The notes: generated by a model not told the origin, from the sequence alone. Counted from the stretch's first letter, positions 1 through 6,364 are shown. The stretch is DNA of 16,345 nucleotides from a bacterium (GCA_020626475.1 JAHKZT010000010.1:1-16345), one strand, 5' to 3'. Made by a program: numbers and translations.

Positions 1-165
1 CACCCATTCTTCACGGGCGAAGAAAAGATTATCGATACCGAAGGTCGCGTTGACCGCTTCAAGGCTCGCGCAAAGAAGACAGAAGCTCTTAAGGCTACCC
101 GCGGCAACAAAGTTGCTAAGGCTCAAAAAGAAGCTGCTAAAAAAGCTGCTAAGGCTGAAAAATAA
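1..165 (+). CDS. rpmE: 50S ribosomal protein bL31, C-terminal part (5' end outside window)
   Basis: Frame 1 is open from the window edge to TAA at 163-165 and gives 54 residues starting HPFFTGEEKIIDTEGRVDRF. The block HPF(F/Y)TG followed by a Gly-Arg-Val-(D/E)-(R/K)-F block is the conserved second half of bacterial bL31, a large-subunit protein that helps bridge the two ribosomal subunits. The remainder is a Lys/Ala-rich tail of about 25 residues, longer than the classical protein, as is common in small-genome lineages. The zinc-binding Cys of the C+ form, if present, would lie mostly upstream, so the C+/C- type cannot be judged. The next gene starts 20 bases after this stop and is probably co-transcribed. 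Confidence 0.9.
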   Translation, partial: HPFFTGEEKIIDTEGRVDRFKARAKKTEALKATRGNKVAKAQKEAAKKAAKAEK

Positions 166-185
166 TAGATTTGGAGTTATAGATT

Positions 186-296
186 ATGGCACGCAAGGCT
201 AAAGGTAAAGCTGTTCCAACTGCAAAGTTGAACCGCAACAACAACCACAAGCATAGCGAAAAGCGCAAACATTTCAACTTGCGCGACGGTCGTTAA
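186..296 (+). CDS. Very basic 36-residue protein downstream of rpmE
   Basis: ATG at 186 to TAA at 294-296 encodes a 36-residue protein beginning MARKAKGKAVPTAKLNRN and ending HFNLRDGR. About a third of the residues are Lys or Arg, with further His and Asn and almost no hydrophobic core. A GGAG ribosome binding site at about 172-175 lies a suitable distance upstream. The gene follows rpmE after 20 bases and precedes a strong terminator, so the two form a unit. The composition and position suggest a small ribosome-associated or RNA-binding protein, but I do not recognise the family and there is no Cys-based zinc finger. It could be a lineage-specific ribosomal protein; this is inference. The strong RBS and the ribosomal-type codon use shared with rpmE support it being a real gene. 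Confidence 0.75.
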   Translation: MARKAKGKAVPTAKLNRNNNHKHSEKRKHFNLRDGR

Positions 297-313
297 GCAA
301 AACTTAGCTCATG

Positions 314-348
314 AAATATTCCAGGATATACGCCTGGAATATTTTTTT
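314..348 (+). terminator. Rho-independent terminator of the rpmE unit
   Basis: A perfect 12-bp stem (314-325 pairs with 333-344, AAATATTCCAGG with CCTGGAATATTT) around a 7-base loop runs into a tract of seven T at 342-348. It ends the rpmE/small basic protein unit 18 bases after the last stop codon. Confidence 0.9.
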
Positions 349-381
349 AATGCGCCACAACAAACATGAGTGGTCTGTGAC

Positions 382-1038
382 TTATAACTTCTCTTTTAGC
401 CCGCTAGGATTAATAATATTATCTACTTTGTTTGATTCTATAACTTTGCGCACATTTGCGTTTGTTGGAGATATGCCCTGCTTTTGTAGCTTTTTAGCAA
501 TTTCGCGACCAATGCCAGACTCTTCTTCGGAATAAATACAGCCGCAATATTTTTGCATATATAGACCAGCCGCGCGCGCTTCGTCTTGGCCTTCACGCCA
601 ACCTTCACGAAAATCTCGATAAAGGAACTTTATGCCGTATTCGCGGCTCATTGCGTCCATAATTTCGGCGATTTTATCGTGTTTTTGATAGATGCTATAG
701 AGTAAAGTCGTAGTAATCATGTCGTAGCCATTTTTCTTGGCATATTCAAACGCCTTGCGGAAGCGTTTCGGATAGCAATAATCTTCGCAGCGCGTATCGA
801 GCTTTTTCGGATTAACATTACAAATGAATTCATCGAGACCATAGGCGTCTTCCACGATAAGCTGCACCTGCTTTTGCTCGGCATAGTTTTTTAGACAATC
901 GCGACGCGCTTTATATTCGCTATATGGATGAATATTTGGATTGTACCAAAATAAAGTCGGTTCGATATTTTCGGTACGAAGAGATTTAATGCAATAAACA
1001 CTGCACGGTGCGCAACAAGTATGTAGAAGTAGTTTCAT
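382..1038 (-). CDS. queH: Epoxyqueuosine reductase QueH (DUF208 family)
   Basis: The 218-residue protein begins MKLLLHTCCAPCSVYC. It carries the family's paired cysteines: CCAPC at residues 8-12, a second CxxxC pair in the RCEDYCYPKR segment, and a further pair in YCGCIYSEEE near residue 165. These are the ligands expected for the iron-sulfur cluster and the second metal centre of QueH. The enzyme reduces epoxyqueuosine to queuosine at the wobble position of tRNAs with GUN anticodons, and replaces the unrelated cobalamin-dependent QueG. No queA, tgt or other queuosine gene lies in this window, so these must lie elsewhere or the precursor is salvaged. It starts 15 bases after the end of the adhesin-like gene. 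There is no clear Shine-Dalgarno, but a TATAAT box lies 7 bases before the ATG, so it may also be transcribed independently without a leader. Confidence 0.92.
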   Translation of the reverse strand: MKLLLHTCCAPCSVYCIKSLRTENIEPTLFWYNPNIHPYSEYKARRDCLKNYAEQKQVQLIVEDAYGLDEFICNVNPKKLDTRCEDYCYPKRFRKAFEYAKKNGYDMITTTLLYSIYQKHDKIAEIMDAMSREYGIKFLYRDFREGWREGQDEARAAGLYMQKYCGCIYSEEESGIGREIAKKLQKQGISPTNANVRKVIESNKVDNIINPSGLKEKL

Positions 1039-1045
1039 TCTCTAT

Positions 1046-1051
1046 ATTATA
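1046..1051 (-). promoter_or_regulatory. -10 box for queH, possible leaderless start
   Basis: On the minus strand the sequence reads TATAAT, then seven bases, then the queH ATG. Transcription would be expected to start about at the ATG. No good -35 is visible 16-18 bases further upstream, and no AGGAGG-like site precedes the gene. Confidence 0.4.
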
Positions 1052-1053
1052 TA

Positions 1054-2126
1054 CTACCTACGACGGAGAAGCATTTTGGCCGCCACCGCAATGACGCTAG
1101 CGAACGCGATAGCTATCGTAAGATAGCTCGCCGAGCCGTCGCTAGTATTTGGGTTTTTTACTTCTTCAGTTTCCTTTACCTCTTCCGGCTCCAGATTAGT
1201 ACCTCCGCCCGGATCTTTTGGGTCTTCTTCGGGATCTTTCGGGTCCTCTTCAGGTTCAACGGTTTTTGGAAAAATGCACCAAGAATATTCTGAACCCCTG
1301 TATTGTCCGTCATATATACCCAAGCGTCGTATCCCTGCGCAAAGTAATCATCCATCGCATCGACGTATTCTAATAACGGAACATAAAACGTATTGTATAG
1401 AGAGTTTTCGTTCGAATACGAATCGGGAGTATGGAAACCAAGCATAGACTTTTCGTTAAGATAATAAATGGTATCTTTTTCGTACATCTGCATATTATTG
1501 ATGTATTCTTCGATATTATCTTCCCTCATCGCAAGCCAAATAAGGCGCTGGGCGACTTCACCGGAAAACTTCCTATTCCTGCTAAGCTGGAGCGCTTCAC
1601 GCATAACTTCCGCATCACTCCGGACAATAGCATACGCGTCTTCCAGAGAAGTATCGCTGTCTATCGTATAGCCTAACGCCTCTGCAGCTTCCTGTAACGA
1701 CGAGCGCGATCCACTGTTACGATAGAAATCTTCAAAATGGCCTGAGCTGACAACATAATCAGCTAGTTTATCGAGGTTGATTGTCTTCGCATAATTCTCG
1801 AGGTTTGTGCGGTTAATCACAATTTTCAATAGGCGTTGCTTAATCGTGTTAGTAAGAGTAACATTGCCGTAGCTCTTTGAATATGTAGCTATTTCCGATA
1901 GCTTCTTCCTCGTAAAAGTAGAATTTTCGTGATTCGGAGTCGTTTCGGTATGATCTAGGCAAAAACCATAATCGTCTAGGACGACACCATTCTCGTCTGT
2001 TATTATTCTAGCTTTATTATATCCAGAAATCTTATAACTAGTCGCATCGCTATCAGCGTAGACTGCCGTGCTAATAAATAATGCGGCGACAGCTATAGCA
2101 AGAATAGCCACTATGTGTTTTTTCAT
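1054..2126 (-). pseudogene. Thioester-domain (TED/TQXA-like) surface adhesin with sortase-type tail, broken by a -1 frameshift
   Basis: The first frame (2126 to 1176) gives 316 residues: a signal peptide (about 1-24, ending VYADS), then a domain with Cys56 in YGFCLDH and Gln193 in AQRLIW. This matches the Cys and TQxAIW-type Gln that form the internal thioester of Gram-positive TED adhesins. The segment YMTDNTGVQNILGAFFQ at 271-287 resembles the usual end of such domains. The frame then degenerates into a basic tail. A second frame, reading on through 1263 down to 1054, supplies the expected continuation: a VEPEEDPKDP repeat stalk, PNTSDG as an LPXTG-like sorting motif, a hydrophobic helix and an RRR end. 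One extra base in T5 (1263-1267) or A5 (1270-1274) would give GAFFQKTVEPEEDPKD. Whether this is a mutation, phase switch, programmed -1 shift or base-calling error cannot be told. TED proteins bind covalently to host surface amines, which would suit an epibiont. Confidence 0.65.
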
Positions 2127-2153
2127 TTTTTGTTTTGACCTTTATACGTTTCT

Positions 2154-2182
2154 AGTATATAAGAAGCACTTATGCTTGTCAA
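2154..2182 (-). promoter_or_regulatory. Near-consensus sigma-70-type promoter of the thioester-domain gene
   Basis: Reading leftwards: TTGACA (2177-2182), 17-base spacer, TATACT (2154-2159). The predicted start near 2147 leaves a leader of about 20 bases with an AAAGG site. The spacer holds the imperfect dyad AAGCA-TAAG-TGCTT. Confidence 0.8.
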
Positions 2183-2226
2183 GTCTATAGCTTGATTAGC
2201 TCGTAGCCACGAGTATTTCCGCTATA

Positions 2227-2664
2227 TTAGGCGGCTGCGTAAGCAATATTGCGAGCGAGAGCTTGCTGCTCGAGACGGGAGGCGCGTACGGCATCATCGA
2301 TGCTAGAATTGACGGAATGTTTTACGCGAGCAGCTTCTTCGGCTTTTTTGCCGTCATTCCAGCGATCGAGCGAGCCGACGAGGTAACCAGTGATACGGCG
2401 AAGGCGCTCGAAACGCTCGCCAAAATACTGCTCGTGATCCTCGTAATACTTCTTTGCAGTTGCGGTATCGCTATGGCTCTCGATAAGCGCAATACCGAGC
2501 TCGATGAGGCGGCTAACGTGAAGATTTTCGTACTCTTCGAGGGTTTTTAGCGCAGTTTTGATTTCATCTGCCGGAACCTTGGCGTATTGATTGAGTGATT
2601 TTTCAAAACGGCCAAAGTCGAACAAGGTCTTATCTGATGGGTTGAAGTAAATAATATTTTTCAT
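2227..2664 (-). CDS. Free-standing glycyl-radical-box protein related to the C-terminus of class III ribonucleotide reductase (NrdD)
   Basis: The protein is 145 residues long. Residues 89-116 read RRITGYLVGSLDRWNDGKKA then EEAARVKH. By recollection this lines up with the C-terminal glycyl-radical segment of anaerobic ribonucleotide reductase (RRVCGYL, a WN/FN-x-GK block, E-x-x-x-RVKH), placing the radical glycine at Gly93. A full NrdD is some 600-700 residues; here the ten-stranded barrel and the Cys4 zinc site just before the box are absent. Residues 1-85 are instead predicted helical and charged, and the last 25 are Ala-rich. It could be a detachable radical subunit, comparable in idea to YfiD/GrcA for pyruvate formate-lyase, or a relative with another function. 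The start is supported by an AGGAAA site and its own promoter. No activase (NrdG) or full NrdD lies in the window. Confidence 0.6.
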   Translation of the reverse strand: MKNIIYFNPSDKTLFDFGRFEKSLNQYAKVPADEIKTALKTLEEYENLHVSRLIELGIALIESHSDTATAKKYYEDHEQYFGERFERLRRITGYLVGSLDRWNDGKKAEEAARVKHSVNSSIDDAVRASRLEQQALARNIAYAAA

Positions 2665-2702
2665 TTCTATATTTCCTATATAATGCTAGTGCTTATGCTT
2701 CG

Positions 2703-2732
2703 ATTGTATACCCCCACATATAGCGTTGTCAA
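2703..2732 (-). promoter_or_regulatory. Promoter of the glycyl-radical-box gene
   Basis: Reading leftwards: TTGACA (2727-2732), then TATACA (2705-2710) at 16 bases or TACAAT (2703-2708) at 18 bases. The leader is about 30 bases and contains TAGGAAAT before the ATG. The -35 lies just beyond the terminator of the upstream gene. Confidence 0.7.
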
Positions 2733-2735
2733 TAC

Positions 2736-2766
2736 AAAAAATACGCTAGATGTAGCGTATTTTTTA
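2736..2766 (-). terminator. Terminator of the 273-residue gene, overlapping its stop codon
   Basis: A perfect stem (AAAAAATACGCTA at 2736-2748 with TAGCGTATTTTTT at 2753-2765) surrounds the loop GATG. It has a T run on either strand and overlaps the stop codon at 2764-2766. On the minus strand it ends the 273-residue gene directly before the next gene's promoter. Confidence 0.85.
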
Positions 2767-3585
2767 TTTGGCGATAAGACCGGATTGAAGAAGGAGTTCG
2801 ATATAGTCTCGCAAGTTGAAGATGCGTGACTTATTCTCGAGGTAAACACTAATAAAGATGCGCGCCTGCGCGAGACTCGTTTTATCCTGCTCGGCGAGGG
2901 CTTTTTCGACATATTCGTCGCCATATAGACGAGACGAGAAGATGATTGTTAACACACGAGTAATCATCTCCACGAGATATTCATCGTTGCCGGCGCCTGG
3001 ATTTCCTGCCGGGACATGGATGCCGTCTTCATATAGCATCATGCGGACATATGGCGAAGCGAGCTCGTGATAAATTTCAGTCGTAATATTCTCTGCAATC
3101 GCATATCGGCCTAGCGATGGATTATATTTTACGCCGACGATTATATTGCTACTGCCATTAAAGACGCCAAAACCGCCATTAACAAACATTGAAGGAATAA
3201 GCGTAATGTCGATTGCTGAGTCGATGCCAAGAAAATCGCGCAAGCCATCGAGATGCAACTGTGTAACTTCTGGGCTATCCTGAATATCCGAAATAATGCG
3301 ATCCTGAAGCTGCTGGTGTTCGTTAAAGAAGGCCTCGAGCGCAGTGAGGTCCGGCAAAGCATTCTGTGGATTTAGCGCATATTCCGCCTTACGATGATAA
3401 TCGCCAAGCTGCGCCACGTCATAACGCGTAGAATCGGTAACTTTTTCAAGATAAACGCGGTATAGATCATCGAAGAATTGCGCCTCTTCTGACGCATCCG
3501 TTTGCCGTATAATATTCTGCCCGCGATTAATACAGTAATCGATAGCGTATAGAGATTCGAGATGATTATTGAATGCGATTTTCAT
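2764..3585 (-). CDS. Uncharacterised protein resembling DUF4932-type putative metallopeptidases, zinc motif altered
   Basis: The 273-residue soluble protein has no signal peptide or membrane span. Residues 128-150 (ITLIPSMFVNGGFGVF and beyond) look like the core strands that precede the HExxH helix in DUF4932-like predicted metallopeptidases. The helix itself reads TEIYHELASPYVR, with His173 and Glu174 kept but Ser177 where the second zinc His should be. Glu206 (DEYLVEMITR) could be the third ligand. If the family assignment is right, the protein is catalytically dead or uses another ligand. The match is by memory and is weak, so unknown function is the safe label. A TATAAT box lies 8 bases before the ATG with no Shine-Dalgarno. 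It is divergent from the DUF1653 gene over only 36 bases. Confidence 0.7.
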   Translation of the reverse strand: MKIAFNNHLESLYAIDYCINRGQNIIRQTDASEEAQFFDDLYRVYLEKVTDSTRYDVAQLGDYHRKAEYALNPQNALPDLTALEAFFNEHQQLQDRIISDIQDSPEVTQLHLDGLRDFLGIDSAIDITLIPSMFVNGGFGVFNGSSNIIVGVKYNPSLGRYAIAENITTEIYHELASPYVRMMLYEDGIHVPAGNPGAGNDEYLVEMITRVLTIIFSSRLYGDEYVEKALAEQDKTSLAQARIFISVYLENKSRIFNLRDYIELLLQSGLIAK

Positions 3586-3593
3586 TTGATTTT

Positions 3594-3599
3594 ATTATA
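3594..3599 (-). promoter_or_regulatory. -10 box of the 273-residue gene, possible leaderless start
   Basis: TATAAT on the minus strand is followed by eight bases and the ATG. There is no Shine-Dalgarno and no good -35. The 36-base divergent gap must also hold the promoter of the gene at 3622, whose best -10 is TATTCT (or CATATT), 7-9 bases before its ATG. Confidence 0.45.
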
Positions 3600-3621
3600 T
3601 CATTAGCATATTCTTTTATTT

Positions 3622-3867
3622 ATGAGGGAGTTGAAAATTAATCGAGTCTACCGGCATTTTAAGGGCGACAAATATCTTGTTGTCGATGTCGCAATTCATT
3701 CCGAAACTGGCGAAGAATTAGTGATTTATCGTCAGTTATATGGCGAAGGAAAATTGTATGCTCGTCCAAAAGAAATGTTCCTTAGCGAGGTAGACCACGA
3801 GAAATATCCCGACACTAAACAGAAGTATCGTTTTGAGCTATTAGAAATTGAAAGTATAGCAAAATGA
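3622..3867 (+). CDS. DUF1653 domain protein
   Basis: The protein is 81 residues. The pattern [20 protein letters not shown], then [12 protein letters not shown], then a RPKEMF segment is the diagnostic layout of DUF1653 (YRHFKG, A-x-HSET, L-V-x-Y, LYGE, RPxxMF), which usually makes up the whole of an 70-80 residue cytosolic protein. The function of the family is unknown. The start at 3622 is supported by conservation beginning a few residues later. No Shine-Dalgarno is visible, and a weak -10-like box sits 7-9 bases upstream, consistent with a leaderless message. Its stop overlaps the start of the next gene (ATGA at 3864-3867), so the two are translationally coupled. Confidence 0.85.
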   Translation: MRELKINRVYRHFKGDKYLVVDVAIHSETGEELVIYRQLYGEGKLYARPKEMFLSEVDHEKYPDTKQKYRFELLEIESIAK

Positions 3868-4226
3868 AAGTCATCGAAAAGAAATGCCCAAATTGTGGCG
3901 CAAATTTAGATTTTAAAGTCGGTGAACGCGACGTAGTTTGCAAAAGTTGCCGCCGCAAATTTGCGGTCGAATATGGCGTCGATGATCCATCCAAACTTTC
4001 TGAGAAAGCGGCAGAAGCGCTGAAGGCTGCGGACATCAGTCTCAGGCCAGCACGCAAAATGATATTAATTTTTGTCGCCGTATTCGTCGGACTTTCTGTA
4101 CTTGCAACAGTCTTTTCGATTATTCAAATCAATAATTCGCGCGAAAGATTTAGGCAGAGCGTAGAAGAATCGCACAGACAGTTTGAACAAAAATCGCAAC
4201 AAATGATTGACGAAATTCAGAGATAA
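3864..4226 (+). CDS. Zinc-ribbon single-span membrane protein
   Basis: The protein is 120 residues. An N-terminal zinc ribbon has CPNC at residues 8-11 and CKSC at 26-29. A linker leads to one membrane helix (about 66-88, [20 protein letters not shown]), and the C-terminus is a charged, Gln/Arg/Glu-rich coiled-coil segment (about 91-120). The ribbon is expected in the cytoplasm, with the coiled coil outside. Zinc-ribbon plus membrane helix proteins are common but mostly uncharacterised, and I assign no function. The start overlaps the DUF1653 stop by four bases (ATGA). A bidirectional terminator follows directly. Confidence 0.8.
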   Translation: MKVIEKKCPNCGANLDFKVGERDVVCKSCRRKFAVEYGVDDPSKLSEKAAEALKAADISLRPARKMILIFVAVFVGLSVLATVFSIIQINNSRERFRQSVEESHRQFEQKSQQMIDEIQR

Positions 4227-4230
4227 AAAA

Positions 4231-4265
4231 AGAGAGGCCAGAATTTGTGGCCTCTCTATTTTTTA
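4231..4265. terminator. Bidirectional terminator between convergent genes
   Basis: The stem AGAGAGGCCA (4231-4240) with TGGCCTCTCT (4248-4257) has a 7-base loop. It is followed by ATTTTTT on the plus strand and by a T-rich tract on the minus strand, so it serves both the zinc-ribbon gene and the gene ending at 4266. Confidence 0.88.
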
Positions 4266-4574
4266 TTAATCTTCCGTAGATTCCTTCTTTGTATCTGCGT
4301 CGTCTTTGTCATGCGACGGACGATCTTCGCGATCGCCACGTCCCGGCTGTCCGCCACGCATTTGCATTCGTGGACCGCCCTGCATCTGCTGCATTTGTTG
4401 CATTTGTTGCGGGTTACCCTGCGGCATCATGGCGCGCCCTTGAAGTAGTGAGCAGGCTACAAAAGCAATAATTGTTACTATTGTGCCGGTCAAGACGCCG
4501 ACGAAGAAGCTAATTGCCTTGCCTTTTTCTGGACAAGCTTTCTTAACAACTAGAGTCTTTTCTTCTTCCTTCAT
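4266..4574 (-). CDS. Small single-span protein with Gln/Met/Gly-rich tail (paralogue of 5989-6255)
   Basis: The protein is 102 residues. A charged N-terminus (1-19) precedes one membrane helix (about 20-45, FFVGVLTGTIVTIIAFVAC). The tail then has MPQGNPQQM, three QQM units, QGGPRMQMRGGQPGRGD, and finally a highly acidic end. The expected orientation is tail outside. The tail's low-complexity repeat and the (F/I)(V/I)G-x-L-x-G helix resemble the 88-residue protein at 5989-6255, and the two genes share an exact 17-base sequence. A clear AGGAG site lies 9 bases before the ATG. It lies 59 bases downstream of the beta-helix gene, with a TATAAT (4601-4606) in the gap that could give separate transcription. 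Function unknown. Confidence 0.75.
   Translation of the reverse strand: MKEEEKTLVVKKACPEKGKAISFFVGVLTGTIVTIIAFVACSLLQGRAMMPQGNPQQMQQMQQMQGGPRMQMRGGQPGRGDREDRPSHDKDDADTKKESTED
4383..4409 (-). repeat. Tandem 9-base repeat encoding QQM units
   Basis: There are three consecutive 9-base units (catctgctg at 4383, catttgttg at 4392 and 4401), encoding repeated Gln-Gln-Met on the minus strand. The two right-hand copies are identical, so unit number could vary by slippage. Confidence 0.7.
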
Positions 4575-4633
4575 AGTACTCTCCTGTTAATTATGCGGCG
4601 ATTATAACTCACGAGGCTTTAATAAAGCTGAAA

Positions 4634-5974
4634 TTATATAGCAACGCCATTTACGTAGAGTTTATATCCGTTTAGATTAATGTTGCTATTTGACGAATCG
4701 GCATTCGTAAGAGATTTTACATAAGTGTCGCCTGCGAGCGTGAGCGTACTTGTACTATCGAGAATGAGCGATACTTCGCCTGCATTTGCGTTATTAATTG
4801 AACCCTTGAACGATGATTTGTTGCTGAGCTTCATAGTAAGCTTCGAGATAGAATCGACGACAATATTACCAGTAGCGTTCTGCTTTGTCATATTTAGCGT
4901 TACAGTACCGCCATTCTTGCCAGAATTTCCCCACGAATCTTTTTGAATACGGAGGAAATTGCCGGTCGAATCATTATTAATAATCGAATTGTTTTCGAGA
5001 TTAATTGTGGCGGTAGTATTCGTTACGTAAAAACTATCGCCTTTATTCGTCGCAATCGTCGAATTCTTTGACGTAAAGACCGCTTCGCCAGATGCCGCAT
5101 CGCCGCTCATCGATTGATAGAGGAAGATGTTTTTATAGGTCGTGGATTGGCCATTTAAAGTATTATTCGTGTCAGTAAGGCTAACATTCTCGAGCGTGAC
5201 GCTATTCTTCCCTTCGATTACTACGCCCTCAGACGCAGTCGCTACGAGTGTGGCGTTTTTGACCGTGATGTCTGCCGTAGAGTAGATTGTTGGCGAACCT
5301 TTGCCGGTAGTTTTGTAACTACCGTTATTAACCGTAACCGTACCGCCGCCACGATCGGAACGAATTGCTGCACTCGAAGTACCCGCCGTCGTAACCGTAA
5401 GATTCGTGGCGTTCATAATACCACCGCCAGTTGTCATAATGCCGCCAGAATTATCCTTGCTTGTCTTGATAGTGGAATTTGAAATATTTACAGTTGTACC
5501 GTCGGACGAAGAATTATTAGTCGTAGCAGAACCGCCATAACTGAAGACGCCATTAGCGCCGGTGGCGTTAGTCGTAATAGAGGCGTTTTTTATCGTTAAA
5601 TTTGCGCCACCTTTCGCAATAATAGCGGAGTTCGTACCATAAAAACTTGTATTATCGCCACCATTAGAGTCGCCAGTCTTCGTGATTGAAACATCCGAGA
5701 TTGTCGACTTAATATTGCCGGAAACAGAAATTGCATTTTCATCAGCAGTCGACGAGCTGTATTCGCCGCCCGTAATATCCTCGTCGGTCGTAATTTCTTT
5801 GGCGGACGAGTAGCTCACAGACGAAGAATTATTCATCATGGATGGAGCGCCATTCGTAGCCACGCTATTGCTCCCCTGATTACTAATCCCGATAATTATG
5901 AAAGTCCAGAGCGCGCCCAGAACGGCCGCCAAAGCCGCGATAATTATTATTGCTTGGGTTTTCTTGCCCTTCAC
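4634..5974 (-). CDS. Membrane-anchored Ser/Thr/Asn-rich surface protein, probable right-handed beta-helix
   Basis: The protein is 446 residues with a GTG start at 5974, chosen because AAGGAGG lies 7 bases upstream and overlaps the stop of the preceding gene. Residues 1-7 are basic, about 8-30 form one membrane helix, and 31-70 are a Ser/Asn-rich linker. From about 75 to the end there are short degenerate beta-strand repeats of the type NLTIKNASITTNATGANGVF, TVNISNSTIKT, ITVKNATLVAT and VTLENVSLTD, a strand-turn-strand pattern seen in pectate-lyase-like beta-helices and some adhesins. No catalytic motif, sorting signal or Cys is evident. It probably projects from the cell surface as a binding or structural fibre. 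It is the middle gene of a three-gene cassette with two small single-span proteins. Carbohydrate binding is possible but unproven. Confidence 0.75.
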   Translation of the reverse strand: MKGKKTQAIIIIAALAAVLGALWTFIIIGISNQGSNSVATNGAPSMMNNSSSVSYSSAKEITTDEDITGGEYSSSTADENAISVSGNIKSTISDVSITKTGDSNGGDNTSFYGTNSAIIAKGGANLTIKNASITTNATGANGVFSYGGSATTNNSSSDGTTVNISNSTIKTSKDNSGGIMTTGGGIMNATNLTVTTAGTSSAAIRSDRGGGTVTVNNGSYKTTGKGSPTIYSTADITVKNATLVATASEGVVIEGKNSVTLENVSLTDTNNTLNGQSTTYKNIFLYQSMSGDAASGEAVFTSKNSTIATNKGDSFYVTNTTATINLENNSIINNDSTGNFLRIQKDSWGNSGKNGGTVTLNMTKQNATGNIVVDSISKLTMKLSNKSSFKGSINNANAGEVSLILDSTSTLTLAGDTYVKSLTNADSSNSNINLNGYKLYVNGVAI

Positions 5975-5988
5975 GCTGAGCCTCCTTT

Positions 5989-6255
5989 TTAATTATCGCT
6001 TTGCGTGTTGCTACTATTATCCGAGTTGTCCTCGCCCGGCATGGCTGGTGGTTGCCCCTGATTGTCGCCGCCCTGCATCTGCGGACCGCCCTGCATCTGG
6101 CTTTGCGAGGAATCGCTAGAGCTGCTATTTGCGCCAATCGTATTGACGCTAATCAGAAATGCGCCGGACGCAACAACTGCGCCGAACAGTGCACCAATAA
6201 TAAATAAGATGATTTTGCTAGTCGAGTCATCTTTGCGTTTGATTTCATTTTCCAT
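5989..6255 (-). CDS. Small single-span protein with Gln/Met/Gly/Pro-rich tail (paralogue of 4266-4574)
   Basis: The protein is 88 residues. A charged N-terminus (1-14) precedes one membrane helix (about 15-38, IILFIIGALFGAVVASGAFL). A Ser-rich stretch, SQMQGGPQMQGGDNQGQPPAMPGED, split here as SQMQGGPQMQGG and DNQGQPPAMPGED, leads to an Asn/Ser/Asp end. The tail should lie outside the cell. GGAG lies 8-11 bases before the ATG. Its stop overlaps the ribosome binding site of the beta-helix gene, 14 bases away, so translation is likely coupled. The tail is encoded by two copies of an 18-base period. It may be an accessory or a packing partner of the beta-helix protein; no biochemical function is recognised. 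Confidence 0.75.
   Translation of the reverse strand: MENEIKRKDDSTSKIILFIIGALFGAVVASGAFLISVNTIGANSSSSDSSQSQMQGGPQMQGGDNQGQPPAMPGEDNSDNSSNTQSDN
6068..6099 (-). repeat. 18-base period repeat within the tail-coding region
   Basis: CCGCCCTGCATCTG occurs at 6068-6081 and 6086-6099. The longer form GGACCGCCCTGCATCTG (6083-6099) recurs exactly at 4372-4388 in the paralogous gene. Confidence 0.75.
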
Positions 6256-6364
6256 ATTTTGTTCTCCGATTAATTATCGTACCCTGATTGTATATGGCGC
6301 AGCTTGAAGAAAACTTAAAAAAAATTATACGCAGCAGAACAGACACTTTAAGTACTAAAAGTAG

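Noticed and set aside
1468..1671. Open plus-strand frames opposite the thioester-domain gene
   Set aside because: They are antisense shadows; no ribosome site and no recognisable motif.
2200..2213. Small hairpin CTCGT/ACGAG after the glycyl-radical-box gene
   Set aside because: Only five pairs and no T tract on the minus strand, so it is not a supported terminator.
4383..4409. Short regular repeats considered as a CRISPR array
   Set aside because: Units are 9 bases without spacers and encode QQM; it is a coding repeat. No CRISPR array was seen in the window.
5883..6137. 84-residue minus-strand frame overlapping the small Q/M-rich gene, Arg/Ala-rich
   Set aside because: It overlaps two well-supported genes in another frame and has no ribosome site.
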